Made by a program: the position numbers and the translations under genes
In this document: positions 17,667 through 25,446 of the stretch, piece after piece
Layout: the number at the start of each line of letters is the position of its first letter
Position numbering within the stretch: the first letter of the stretch is position 1
The notes under the pieces: generated by a model
What the model was told of the DNA's origin: nothing
Database searches by the model: none
The model's input: only the letters and a program-made list of their open reading frames with translations
Assembly (NCBI GenBank): GCA_003427395.1
Contig: BFEA01000275.1
Coordinates: forward strand, 828,008-853,453
From: Chara braunii
Taxonomy: Eukaryota > Streptophyta > Charophyceae > Charales > Characeae
Reading direction: 5' to 3'
DNA: 25,446 nt

Positions 17667-17967
17667 GTGGCCGCCGAGTTGTTTGTGGCATTCTCAGGCT
17701 TATAGTCCACTTACAGCTATAATGACCAGGCGTTATATTTGGGTGAAGACAGTGGGTTCGTGGAGTTGTTTGTGGCATCCTCAGGTTTATAGAGCCCAGT
17801 TACAGCTATAATGACCGGGCGTTATGTTTGGCTGAAGCAGTAGGTGGCTGAGGAGTCGTTTGTGGCATCCTCAGGTTAATAGAGCCCAGTTACAGCTATA
17901 ATGACCGGGCGTTATATTCGGGTGAAGACGTTTGTGGCATCCTCAGGTTTATAGAGTCCAGTCTTGG
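17623..17967. repeat. 89-bp tandem array derived from a MITE arm
   Basis: TACAGMTATAATGAC occurs at 17623, 17712, 17801 and 17891, giving periods of 89, 89 and 90. Each unit consists of the right arm of the family B element (GGGCGTTATATTCGGGTGAAGAC-like) plus flanking sequence (TTGTGGCATCCTCAGGTT). The last unit is internally shortened. Confidence 0.9.
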
Positions 17968-18351
17968 ATAGCCTAGTACAGGAGAGGATCAACAGAGTAT
18001 ATGTTAAAGAAAAAGATGATGTGGCGGCTCACCGCTTTGCATCTTGTCAAGGGTTGCAGCCCTCCTGATGAGCTCAGCAAGAGCTCAACCAACATTTTCC
18101 TGCAAGCGTTCCTTTAGTCCTCGTCTCTCCTGCCAACAATTCACTGGCCCATCGGGTGCCCTGCGGGCCAGTGTCCCTTGTTTAAATAGTGCCTCATGAG
18201 ATTCCTGAAGACAGTAAAGGATAGGGTGGGGGGCTGTGATAAACTGTTCTGTTGGACTTGCACGAATTTGGCAGGAGGCTGAGGCTGAGGGCCTTGTTCC
18301 ACTACTTGCCAGATTTCGAGTTTGGTGATTTGTGCAGCTGTTGTTCCACTA
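17968..18351. other. Unassigned sequence with a lone family A terminus
   Basis: GGGCCTTGTTCCACTACTTG at about 18290 resembles the family A terminal repeat, but no matching right end was identified nearby. No gene was recognised. Confidence 0.4.
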
Positions 18352-18468
18352 AGGACCTTGTTGGACACACCGTCACCGTAGAGATCCTTGAAACGCAAGA
18401 AGGAAGAGTCCCAGGACCTTGTTGGACACACCGTAGAGATCCTTGAAACGCAAGAAGGAAGAGTCCTT
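18352..18468. repeat. Tandem duplication, 61- and 55-bp units
   Basis: AGGACCTTGTTGGACACACC starts at 18352 and again at 18413; the second unit lacks one CACCGT hexamer. The units are otherwise nearly identical, so the duplication is recent. Confidence 0.95.
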
Positions 18469-19151
18469 GGGGGGAGAAAATTGATTTTCGACGATTTTTG
18501 GCTTTGTCATTCCACATGTCCATGACAAATTGTTTCGAGGATGAACCCTTTGGGAAGTTGCTATTTTACCCAAAAAAAACAAAAAAATTTAAAAACGAAG
18601 AAAACATGTTGTGCTTCAGGCTCACAACCAAGAGGGTGCCACCGGGAATCAAATTCGGAGGATGCCCTCTCAACTCCGGAGCATTCGTCCTCAGATGTTT
18701 TGAAAGAACATTTTGCAAGGTTCTCTCAAATTCTTGAAAGACAATATGGATCCGTCATCTTGAAACTGAAGGACAGATCTTTTGAACTGTTTTCACCTTT
18801 TTTTTTATGGATTTCGTTTCAAGGACACATGGAACGCCGGGAATCGTTTTTCCGGGAGTGTCTAAGGAGACCCTAATGCGGTAAACTAGTTACTCACTCT
18901 CATGAAGTCTGTACTGACTTTGGGAAATTGTGCATGTTGAGCACCAGCCACAGAGCTCGAATTTCCCCGCTTGCCATGGTGGTCTTCTAGAGGGAGGTCC
19001 TGGTGACCCCTGTATGAAGACTCTTTTCGTTAGTATGAAGTCTGGCTGACATGTGGGTGGAAACCTATTTTTTCCATTTGTAGTACTCGTGGAAAATGTG
19101 TGTTGAACGGAAGTACTCAGTGAACCGTAGACAGAAAAGTGGAGGCCTTTA
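18469..19151. other. Unassigned sequence with a weak coding-like stretch
   Basis: A + frame from about 18620 to 18870 reads with protein-like composition (for example SSDVLKEHFARFSQILERQY) but matches no family I know and lacks clear splice sites. An A-rich patch lies at about 18571-18595. Confidence 0.3.
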
Positions 19152-19224
19152 TAGAACCACCAGTACCTTTCCGGGGCCCAGCTATTTTCCTGAGATGCGC
19201 CGGGTAATGCGGGTGGCCGGCCTA

Positions 19225-19395
19225 ACCGAAATGGCTGGCGGTGCCAGCCAAAATGAGTCCAGCGCCGCCGTGCCCGTGGGGGTTCGGTCCTACCGGACCG
19301 AAATGGCTGGTGGCGCCAGCCAAAATGAGTCCTCCGCTGGTGGATGTGAGTGCTAGCAGACCGAAATGGCTGGCAGTGCCAGCCAAAACGAGTCC
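19225..19395. repeat. Three 36-bp palindromic repeats with unequal spacers
   Basis: Copies at 19225-19260, 19297-19332 and 19360-19395 share ACCGAAATGGCTGGC at the start and GAGTCC at the end, with a hairpin core GGCTGGC-NNN-GCCAGCC. Spacers are 36 and 27 bp and mostly unrelated. All periods are multiples of three. A related core (GGCTGGCACCGCCAG) is at 24361-24375. Confidence 0.9.
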
Positions 19396-19406
19396 TGTGC
19401 CGGTTC

Positions 19407-19407
<1 letters not shown>

Positions 19408-19438
<31 letters not shown>
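19408..19438 (-). repeat. Poly(T) run of 31 inside family C element
   Basis: A pure T run follows the last palindromic repeat. No flanking direct repeat was seen, so it may be part of the element rather than a separate insertion. Confidence 0.85.
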
Positions 19439-19439
<1 letters not shown>

Positions 19440-19497
19440 GTGCGCAGGACGATGTGAGGCTCAGCATCTATAGCTGAGAAAGGTACCGGTGGTTTAA

Positions 19498-20723
19498 CAT
19501 TGTTCCATCGGGACTTCCACAGAATCATTATGTACAGTTGCATCTACCTGGGGCCACAAGTGAAGCAAATGAACTGATGTACTGAGTAAATTGTAGACTG
19601 AAAAAAGTGGTCAAAGCCTGAGGCTTGCGGACATTCTTCCATCGGGATTGCACAGAAATACCATCTATAGTTGCATACACCAAGGGACAAATGTTTGAAA
19701 CGAAGGAACTTACGTAATGAGACGGCAGAGATAGAGAAGAGGTAGAAACCTAAAGGTAGTATCCTCATTTTATTTTATCTTGTTTTGTTCCATTTCCTCT
19801 TTCTGAATTGTCTTCTTTTTGTTTTTTTCTCCCTCCCTCCCTCCCTTCTCCTTCTCCCTGCCTCCCCCTGGCAGGGCGTGGTGGAGTGGGATGTGGTGGT
19901 TTGAGGTGGTTGCATTTGCTATCATCTTCAAACCGCAGTCCAGGTGGGAGTGACGTGGTCATCATCATCATCATGATCATTATAGATCGTTGGTATGGTG
20001 AGGGTGGAAGAAGTCGGTGTCCCTTTTTTTCCTGCCTCTTTCTGGGAGATTCTGGCCCTTTTTTGCCATCCACTTGCAGTTGCCCTCCGCCTCCTCGGGA
20101 TGCTTCTCCTTTTCCTTTGAAGGAGGGAAGTGGAAGCAGGTGACCGATGAGAGTGGGAGGCGAAAGATGGATGGATGGCGTGAGAAGGGAGGCATTGCAT
20201 TTCGAGGTGCTCCCTCCTGGTCCCCTTCGTCTTTCTGACCCTCCTTTCCTCCTCCCCTCTCCCCCACACTTCCCATCGCTACTACCTTCCCACGGAAGAG
20301 TCAAAGGAGAGAAACGGGCAGGAGGTGAGGGGGGATGGAAGGAGGTGGGGAGGGGGAGGGGAGGAAGAATGGATGGTGAGAGAAGGGTGATGTTACGAGA
20401 GGATGGATTTCAGTGTTGGGATGGGAATGATGGGGGCAGGATTGGTGTGTGTGGTAGGATTAAGGAGAGAGATTGGTGGGAGTGTGGGTATGCTAAATCG
20501 CCACTGTCTCCAAGCCTCTTTTTGCTGAGGTGGATTCCCCATGTGCACTAGAAAAAAAAATGGCGTCGTCTTTTTTACCCTTTTGGCTGTGCTATCTTGG
20601 TCCGGTAGCACTGCTCATCCGAAGTTTTTGAAATGTCACGTTTTCGATTCTTGAGGTTGCCTCGAAAACATCATGCTGTCGAAGGAGCAGTGATCGGAGA
20701 GGGTAGAGACTTCGGTGAGCGGT
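19498..20723. other. Unassigned sequence with pyrimidine- and purine-rich blocks
   Basis: A (CTCC)n-like pyrimidine block at about 19828-19875 is followed by mixed sequence and then by a purine-rich block at about 20305-20375 (GGAGGTGGGGAGGGGGAGG). These give long chance open frames of skewed composition on both strands. No gene was recognised. Confidence 0.4.
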
Positions 20724-21117
20724 CCTGTCACTGTAGCATCACGGAGGAGGTGGATGCTGGAGTGCAGATAGAGGCAGGGTATAGGGTTGTGTGCTCTTTG
20801 GTAGGATTTTGAAGGGTTTAAAATTTCAATCATATGGGTCATTGTGTTCATTTGTTCTTCTATCTCGGCTTGGTTTTCTTCGTGGCTCAATTTCTTTCTG
20901 CGTTTTTGAGGTGTGACGCTCCTGTCACTGTAGCATCAGGGAGGAGGTGGATTCTGTAGTGCAGATAGAGGCAGGGTATAGGGTTGTGTGCTCTTTGGTA
21001 GGATTTTGAAGGGTTTAAAATTTCAATCATATGGGTCATTGTGCTCATTTGTTCTTCTATCTCGGCTTGGTTTTGTTCGTGGCTCAATTTCTTTCTGCGT
21101 TTTTGAGGTGTCACACT
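20724..21117. repeat. Tandem duplication, two 197-bp units
   Basis: Units 20724-20920 and 20921-21117 both begin CCTGTCACTGTAGCATCA and differ at about seven positions (roughly 96 % identity by eye). Each is open on the minus strand (QAEIEEQM-TMTHMIEIL), but the visible in-frame differences mostly replace amino acids and 197 is not a multiple of three, so this is unlikely to be a maintained protein. Confidence 0.95.
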
Positions 21118-21165
21118 CTGTTCGTTGGTCATTGTAATTAGTACTTCGTCAATTTGTCAGATATA

Positions 21166-21666
21166 GGGCCTCACCACACCACTCGAGAATCTCGAAAATT
21201 CGAGAGTTGGGCACCGCCACACAGCCTCCCGAAAAAAAACCCTTCGATGTCTTCGAGCTGTCAGAACGCCAGTTTCGAGGGCCCTCTCGAAGCGATGTTT
21301 GAGCCCAGCCTGCAGCTTCGGGGTTTTTGTGATACGGCCCGTCGGTGCTCGAGTTCGTGGTCCATTTCGAGAGCTGTCAGGCCATTTTGGACGGTAGTGC
21401 GCTGAAGGAGAGCAGCGCAATCTCGAAAGCAACTCTCGAAAACGCACCTTCTTCGAGAGGCGGCAGGTGCTGGACACGCTTCCAATTCGAGAGTTAGCTC
21501 TGCCACACAGCACTACCGAATCTGGCCGCAGAGAGCATCCACGTCCGAGAGGAAAAATTCGGGTGTGCCATGTGGAGAAGGGCCTCTTTCTCTCGAAAAC
21601 GGCCTCTCGAAAAGTTCTGACAGCCCTCAAATTTTTTCGAGATTTGAGAGTGGTGTGGTGAGGTCC
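21166..21666. mobile_element. Family A long inverted-repeat element with ATA flanks
   Basis: The left end GGGCCTCACCACACCACTC and the right end (reverse complement GGACCTCACCACACCACTC) extend into AATCTCGAAAA on both sides, about 38 bases. The element is 501 bp and flanked by ATA on both sides, a possible 3-bp target duplication. The interior is dense in TTCGAGAG/CTCTCGAA words. It encodes nothing recognisable. Confidence 0.8.
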
Positions 21667-21844
21667 ATAGAATGAGGATTTGGCATCATCCTTACTCTTA
21701 TAAAAGCAAAACACGGGGCCCACACGAGACCCTCCTTCCAATGTTGGGAGCACTTTTTGCAGGGGCGGTCGAGTGGATCAGGGGAGGTGCGTCAGTTGGA
21801 TTTTAATGTTTGAATACAAGTACATAGTAACGATGCATCGACGA

Positions 21845-22590
21845 GGAAAGTGAGAATGAATCTTAGATCCACAGTGTGTTTGTTTTTTTGTTTTTTTGTG
21901 TGTGTAGAGCCTCGCTAAACTACTCACCACATGAAGAAAGAGAGAATGAATCCTTTTTTTTTTTAAAGGCTAATTTTTTTAAAGCCCAACCAATTCAATT
22001 ACCTGTCTAATCTGGATGAGATGGCCTTTCAGGGATTTTTATTATCGTTATTATAGTATTATTATGGGGGCCCGAGTTCAAGCCTCCAACGAGGGAACAT
22101 GTGGAGGCTGCACCCGAACTGCAGGTGGGAGATACTGGTCAGGGGTCAGCGGGTAGCATCAGGACCGAGCTTTCTTCGATGAGCCAGTCGCTGTGCATCC
22201 CCTCTGGTTCCCTCCCCCTACGAACATCAGCAGTCTGTGCTCAATGCCACTTGGGGGGACCAGCTCAGTTGGTAAGGCATGCAAGTGGCATTCAGGTCTT
22301 GGGTTCAATCCCCATTGGCCCCATGTACCTTCCTGAGCAAGCTTGGTGCCTGCCACCTAGAGATAGGTCGTTGGTCCATTGAGAATGAATCTTCACATAG
22401 AACATGGAAAGATACACCGTGTTTTTTTTCCTTTGTTTTGTGCGCGCATTTGGCCTCTCCGCTCACCAGATGAGGAAAGTGAGAATGAATCTTCACAAAG
22501 AACATGGAAAGATACACCGCGCCGTTTTGTTTTTGGCATTTTGAGGGGAGGGCGCCACATGGGAATGTTGGAATACAGGTGCATAGCGAC
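21845..22590. repeat. Composite of family A-like fragments
   Basis: GAGAATGAAT motifs recur at 21852, 21942, 22381 and 22481 (and again at 22806). Each is part of a unit of about 90-100 bp that includes ACATGGAAAGATACACCG and GCCTCGCTNAACTACTC-like ends. These are reverse-oriented relatives of the short family A elements, partly arranged in tandem (100-bp step between 22381 and 22481). Confidence 0.7.
22250..22322 (+). mobile_element. tRNA-derived SINE head or tRNA pseudogene
   Basis: CAGCTCAGTTGG (22261-22272) matches the tRNA A box at 11 of 12 positions and GGTTCAATCCC (22302-22312) matches the B box fully, with 29 bases between. GGGG near 22253 and CCCC at about 22319 could pair as the outer acceptor stem, but inner pairs fail. 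It is therefore a tRNA-like RNA polymerase III promoter, probably the head of a SINE running to about 22375. Confidence 0.55.
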
Positions 22591-22592
22591 AT

Positions 22593-22714
22593 GGGCCTTG
22601 CTCCGCTACTCTGCACATGCGCAAAAGACAAAACTTATGGCTGTGTATCTTTCCATGTTGTAGTGGAGGATTCATTCTCATTTGGCTCATTTGGAGAGTA
22701 GAGGCTCTAGGCCC
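22593..22714. mobile_element. Family A short inverted-repeat element, copy 2
   Basis: The 122-bp element starts GGGCCTTGCTCCGCTACTCT and ends AGAGTAGAGGCTCTAGGCCC, with inverted termini. Its interior (CGCAAAAGACAAAA, then GTATCTTTCCATGTTGTAG) aligns with 2309-2436. Flanking ATAGCGAC on the left and ATAGCAAC on the right are nearly alike, but the left copy is two bases away from the element edge. Confidence 0.75.
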
Positions 22715-22845
22715 ATAGCAACGGTGAGGAAATACACCGCCGTAGTTATTTTGTCTTTTGTGTGTGTGTTGGGTCTTTCTCAACTACTCGCCAGATGAGG
22801 AAAGTGAGAATGAATCTTCAGATAGAACATGGAAAGATACACGGT
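22715..22845 (-). repeat. Further family A-like fragment
   Basis: AAATACACCGCCGTAG...TTTTGTCTTTTGTG and GGGTCTTTCTCAACTACTCG, followed by GAGAATGAATCTTCAGATAG and ACATGGAAAGATACACGG, repeat the same block order as the neighbouring composite, in reverse orientation to the complete copy at 22593. Confidence 0.65.
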
Positions 22846-23618
22846 GATGGTAATTGCTAGGTTTGCTAGGTTTCATGTGCCTTTTTTTTTTCCTTTTTCC
22901 CTGATTCCTTGGAAGTGCCCAACGGCTGCTGCTGGCTGGAACTGACTGTGCGCTTCTACACCGGGGCCCTGCGTGTGCTGCCCCCTTCATGGGCATCAGA
23001 TTGTTGAAATGCATTTCAAGATGGTTCTTGATTTCCAATGTAATCAATTACTCAAGAACAAGGACCATGCCCGGTGGAAAAGGGCAGACCAGCGACTTAC
23101 AGAAGTATAAATCAAGAGGCAGCGTCCAGCCATTCATTCATTCCAGCGTGAGCCATGCGGAAGCGCTGCCCTAGCGTCTTGTGCAAGGTGGTCTGCAGAT
23201 GCCCGAGGACTAAATGGGCTGAAGGAAGATTAGAGTATCCGTAGCTAGTAGGGGTTAGGCGGCCATAGCCGCTGTAGCCTTAGAGGCAGAATTCAGTGGG
23301 TGTGTGTGTGTGAGTGGCTGATTGTATGTGCGTGGGATATTCAGGATGGTCCAGAGTTGAGTGTGTGCTTGGACACAGTGACGAGAGTTGGGATGTACAG
23401 GCGTTGATGCGCCATGCCTGTTGAAGTGAGTTTGCATCTGAACTGTGTTCTCGGTTTCCATATCTCCGAGCTTTGAGTGGGCACTTGGCCCCAGTGTGAA
23501 TTGCCATCTGTCTGCATGTATGCAAAGTGAAGAAGAAAGTGAGTCTGATTGCAGGTAGCCTTATTCACAAAAAGTTTGTGTTCAGAGTTGTTCAGGTAAT
23601 CAATTGGGTAGAACCTTG
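22846..23618. other. Unassigned sequence
   Basis: No gene or complete element was recognised. A short (GT)n run lies at about 23299-23311. Confidence 0.4.
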
Positions 23619-23770
23619 TTAAACCGCCAGTACGTATCCCATAAGTTGACCTCGGGACCGGTGCGCCAAGCATTGGGGATGTATCTGGCTGGCGTGCGTG
23701 CCCGGGGCCCATCCTCCATGTTAACCAGCGGGCAATTGTTTTTTGCCTGGGAAAGGTACTGGCGGTTTAA
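23619..23770. mobile_element. Family C inverted-repeat element, short copy (152 bp)
   Basis: The left end TTAAACCGCCAGTACGTATCC and the right end GGGAAAGGTACTGGCGGTTTAA are inverted repeats. TTAA occurs at both outer edges, which would fit a piggyBac-like TTAA target or simply be part of the terminus. The 3-repeat core of the copy at 19152 is absent. Confidence 0.75.
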
Positions 23771-24675
23771 ACGTCATCATCCATCTGTCTGACTGACTCG
23801 GACATCATCTGGGAATGCTTGTGGTGTCTTGGTAGATTTCTATCATACGCCTGTCTGATGTCATGTGGCGTCTAGTGGTGGTAGCTGTCTGGGACAATCA
23901 TCACACTTAGCATTGCGACTTTTGCCTGATGGGGACACTGGACCCCTTTTCCAGTATAAGCTGATGCCGGGTCAGGGCCCTGGTATCATCTGTTTGTTTT
24001 TGCCGTTTCACACACAAAGCCTTGGGCGCTGCGCCCCGTTTCCCTTTCCCCCCCCCCCCCCCCCCGAAAAAAAAAAAAAAGGAACAAGTACTTATGGCAG
24101 GGGTTAGGATAACTGTGGGGCAGAAGGAGATGGGAACCCCATGGGTTGTGAAGGGGATGCTAGGGCAAGCTCTACATGGAGATGGTAATGAGTCAGTGGG
24201 CCAGTGGCTGTGACAGCTGGCATGAACCATGGCTGAACTAAGATTGACATTGCCATGCATCTTGTAGTTCAACCTCCAGAACATTCTCTGGGAGCTATTT
24301 TGTTCCGGCGTGGCAGCTAACGTGCCACATTTTCTGGGGCTCCGATAACCTAGTCTAAAAGGCTGGCACCGCCAGTCTAAAACTTGGTTCGGCGAAACTT
24401 GGCATCGCGGTCAGGCTTCGGTGTGCTTGTGGTTGGCAGGGGTGTCGACACACGATGCTGGGGGGTGCGGAGCATTGGTGCAGTGAGGGATCATGGCTGG
24501 AGAGGTCACAGGCTGGGCGTTATATGTCAGAGTGGAGGGGATATGTCCTAGGAGAGCGCATGGCCGTCGAGGCCACAGAAAGCCAACTTGGTCGCTCGTT
24601 GGAGAGAATTGAGTCTATTCGTGGTACGATGCTAATAGATGTCCACAATCAATTCACCAGGCGTTTTACTTGTGA
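23771..24675. other. Unassigned sequence with homopolymer junction and a solo palindrome
   Basis: At 24048-24080 a run of 18 C is followed by one G and 14 A. At 24361-24375 a single GGCTGGCACCGCCAG palindrome relates to the family C internal repeats. GTGGCA and TGCCAC form a small hairpin at about 24310-24328. No gene was recognised. Confidence 0.5.
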
Positions 24676-24713
24676 CCTGACGCTTCACCCAGGTAAAGTG
24701 AGCTGGGGCTCAA

Positions 24714-25080
24714 GTGAAGCGCCCTGTGTGACACTTCACCCAACCTCAGCACGGATATTAACGCATGATCCGGTGTAGCCAGACTGCATGTGTGGGCTAG
24801 CTGACGGTGCCAGTTGGACTTCAAGCAAGCATTATTGCAATGGTGTCCGTCTGTTTGCTTGCGAAGACACAAGAAGTCACAGTGTCAGCTCATCGGGAAT
24901 TGAACTGTGCCTCCACCACCAGAGAGGTGATTCGCTCAAACGATTGCCAAAATGGGGTGGTGTCACAGTGAAGCGTCAAGTGAACCAAGTGGGCGCTTGG
25001 TGAAGCCTGTTGTGTGACACTTCACCCACTCTCAGCGTGGACATCACTAATCCATGATGCGCTGTAGGCAGACTGATATG
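24714..25080. repeat. Diverged direct repeats of about 78 bp, 286 bp apart
   Basis: Segment 24714-24790 (GTGAAGC, TGTGTGACACTTCACCCA, CTCAGC, CATGATCCGGTGTAG, CAGACTG) recurs at 25000-25080 in the same order with many substitutions. The block between contains several GTGAAGC/GCTTCAC words in both orientations. It may be the ends of a decayed element. Confidence 0.7.
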
Positions 25081-25194
25081 TATTTAGAAAATGTGATACA
25101 CAATTGCAAATGATGTAATACAAGAACAAAGAAGAGATGAAATTTTGAAACCAAAGTGAAAAGAATGTGGAAGTGAGCTGATCCGGCCTTCTTT

Positions 25195-25352
25195 TTGCCT
25201 TGCAACCTCCCTTTCTGGGATTTTAACTCCTGTTTTATTTCTCAGATGCTCTCTTTCTTCATGGCCTGCTCATTTTTCTCACTCACTTGCCTTGCATCCT
25301 CCCTTCCTTCTGGCATCTTACCTCCTCTTCGCTCTCCAATGTGCTCTTTCTT
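25195..25352. repeat. Diverged pyrimidine-rich tandem duplication
   Basis: TTGCCTTGCAACCTCCC at about 25195 and TTGCCTTGCATCCTCCC at about 25287 each continue through CTTAC/TAACTCCT and GCTCTCTTTCTT-like text, a step of about 92 bp. It grades into the terminal CT microsatellite. Confidence 0.7.
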
Positions 25353-25363
25353 AACACCATTCA

Positions 25364-25378
25364 CCTCTCTCTCTCTAC

Positions 25379-25446
<68 letters not shown>
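25364..25446. repeat. (CT)n microsatellite at the right edge
   Basis: A CT run with a few interruptions at its start becomes perfect and continues to the last base. It matches the motif at the left edge, so the true length is unknown. Confidence 0.97.

Larger units (their letters stand above)
19152..19497. mobile_element. Family C inverted-repeat element with internal palindromic repeats
   Basis: The left end AGAACCACCAGTACCTTTCC and the right end AAAGGTACCGGTGGTTTAAC are inverted repeats of about 18-20 bases with two mismatches. The right end is followed by TTAA and the left by a degraded equivalent. The interior carries three copies of a 36-bp palindromic repeat and a 31-base poly(T). The same termini flank 23619-23770. 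Confidence 0.7.
3852..25446 (+). other. Presumed very long first intron (or intron plus intergenic DNA)
   Basis: No sequence resembling the next GRAM-domain segment (a KGTIYLSNIRMVF-like block) was seen on the + strand downstream of the donor. The region is filled with small non-coding repeats listed separately. Long poly(T) tracts dominate over poly(A), meaning retroposed tails run antisense to the gene. This fits intronic DNA, where sense poly(A) signals would be harmful. The downstream end of the intron is unknown. Confidence 0.35.

Noticed and set aside
19225-19395. CRISPR array
   Set aside because: Only three repeats with unequal spacers, no cas genes, clearly eukaryotic surroundings, and the repeats lie inside an inverted-repeat element.
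20636-21132. Protein-coding gene from the duplicated minus-strand frames
   Set aside because: The 197-bp period breaks the frame, and visible differences between copies mostly alter amino acids, so there is no sign of selection on a protein.

Overview
The window reads as nuclear DNA of a large, repeat-rich eukaryotic genome, most likely a streptophyte (green plant or charophyte alga; Chara is one guess from the overall style, not provable here). The evidence is a decayed LINE-type non-LTR retrotransposon, long poly(T)/poly(A) tracts, microsatellites, families of short inverted-repeat (MITE-like) elements, tRNA-derived SINE-like sequences, many local tandem duplications, and one credible exon with a perfect GTAAGT splice donor. 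There is no prokaryotic gene organisation. Both ends are pure (TC)n/(CT)n, as expected of a contig or sequence block bounded by microsatellites.

Layout. 1-35 is (TC)n. About 37-2180 is the 3' part of a LINE (end of the reverse transcriptase, zinc-finger zf-RVT region, 3' UTR, AATAAA, poly(A)), broken by frameshifts and stops. 2309-2436 is a short inverted-repeat element. 2.5-3.74 kb is GC/CpG-rich with clustered CAGGCA motifs and is the probable promoter/5' leader of the only gene recognised. Its first coding exon is 3742-3851 (+), the N-terminus of a WBP2-like GRAM-domain protein, ending in a phase-2 GTAAGT donor. No second exon was recognised, so 3.85 kb onward is most simply a very long intron, or an intron followed by intergenic DNA.

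3.85-25.4 kb is a layered deposit of small repeats. Poly(T) insertions (4.6, 6.2 and 7.9 kb) carry flanking direct repeats that look like target-site duplications. MITE family B (termini CTACC...GGTAG, about 111 bp) occurs at 6987, 13559, 14390 and 17562; the last copy has been amplified into an 89-bp tandem array. Family A (termini GGGCCTCGCTCCACTACTC-like) has short members at 2309 and 22593 and long, TTCGAGAG-rich members at 13850 and 21166. Family C (termini TTAAACCRCCAGTACC) occurs at 19152, where it holds three 36-bp palindromic repeats, and at 23619. tRNA-like SINE heads lie at 22.25 kb (+) and 14.33 kb (-), with a weaker candidate at 12.3 kb. Tandem duplications of 50, 21, 42, 204, 89, 61, 197 and about 92 bp are scattered throughout.

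Functionally there is one gene start and the rest is mobile-element debris. The long T-tracts are all on the + strand, so the retroposed insertions are antisense to the WBP2-like exon. This fits insertions tolerated inside an intron of a + strand gene. All identifications are by eye and from memory of protein families; no database search was possible.
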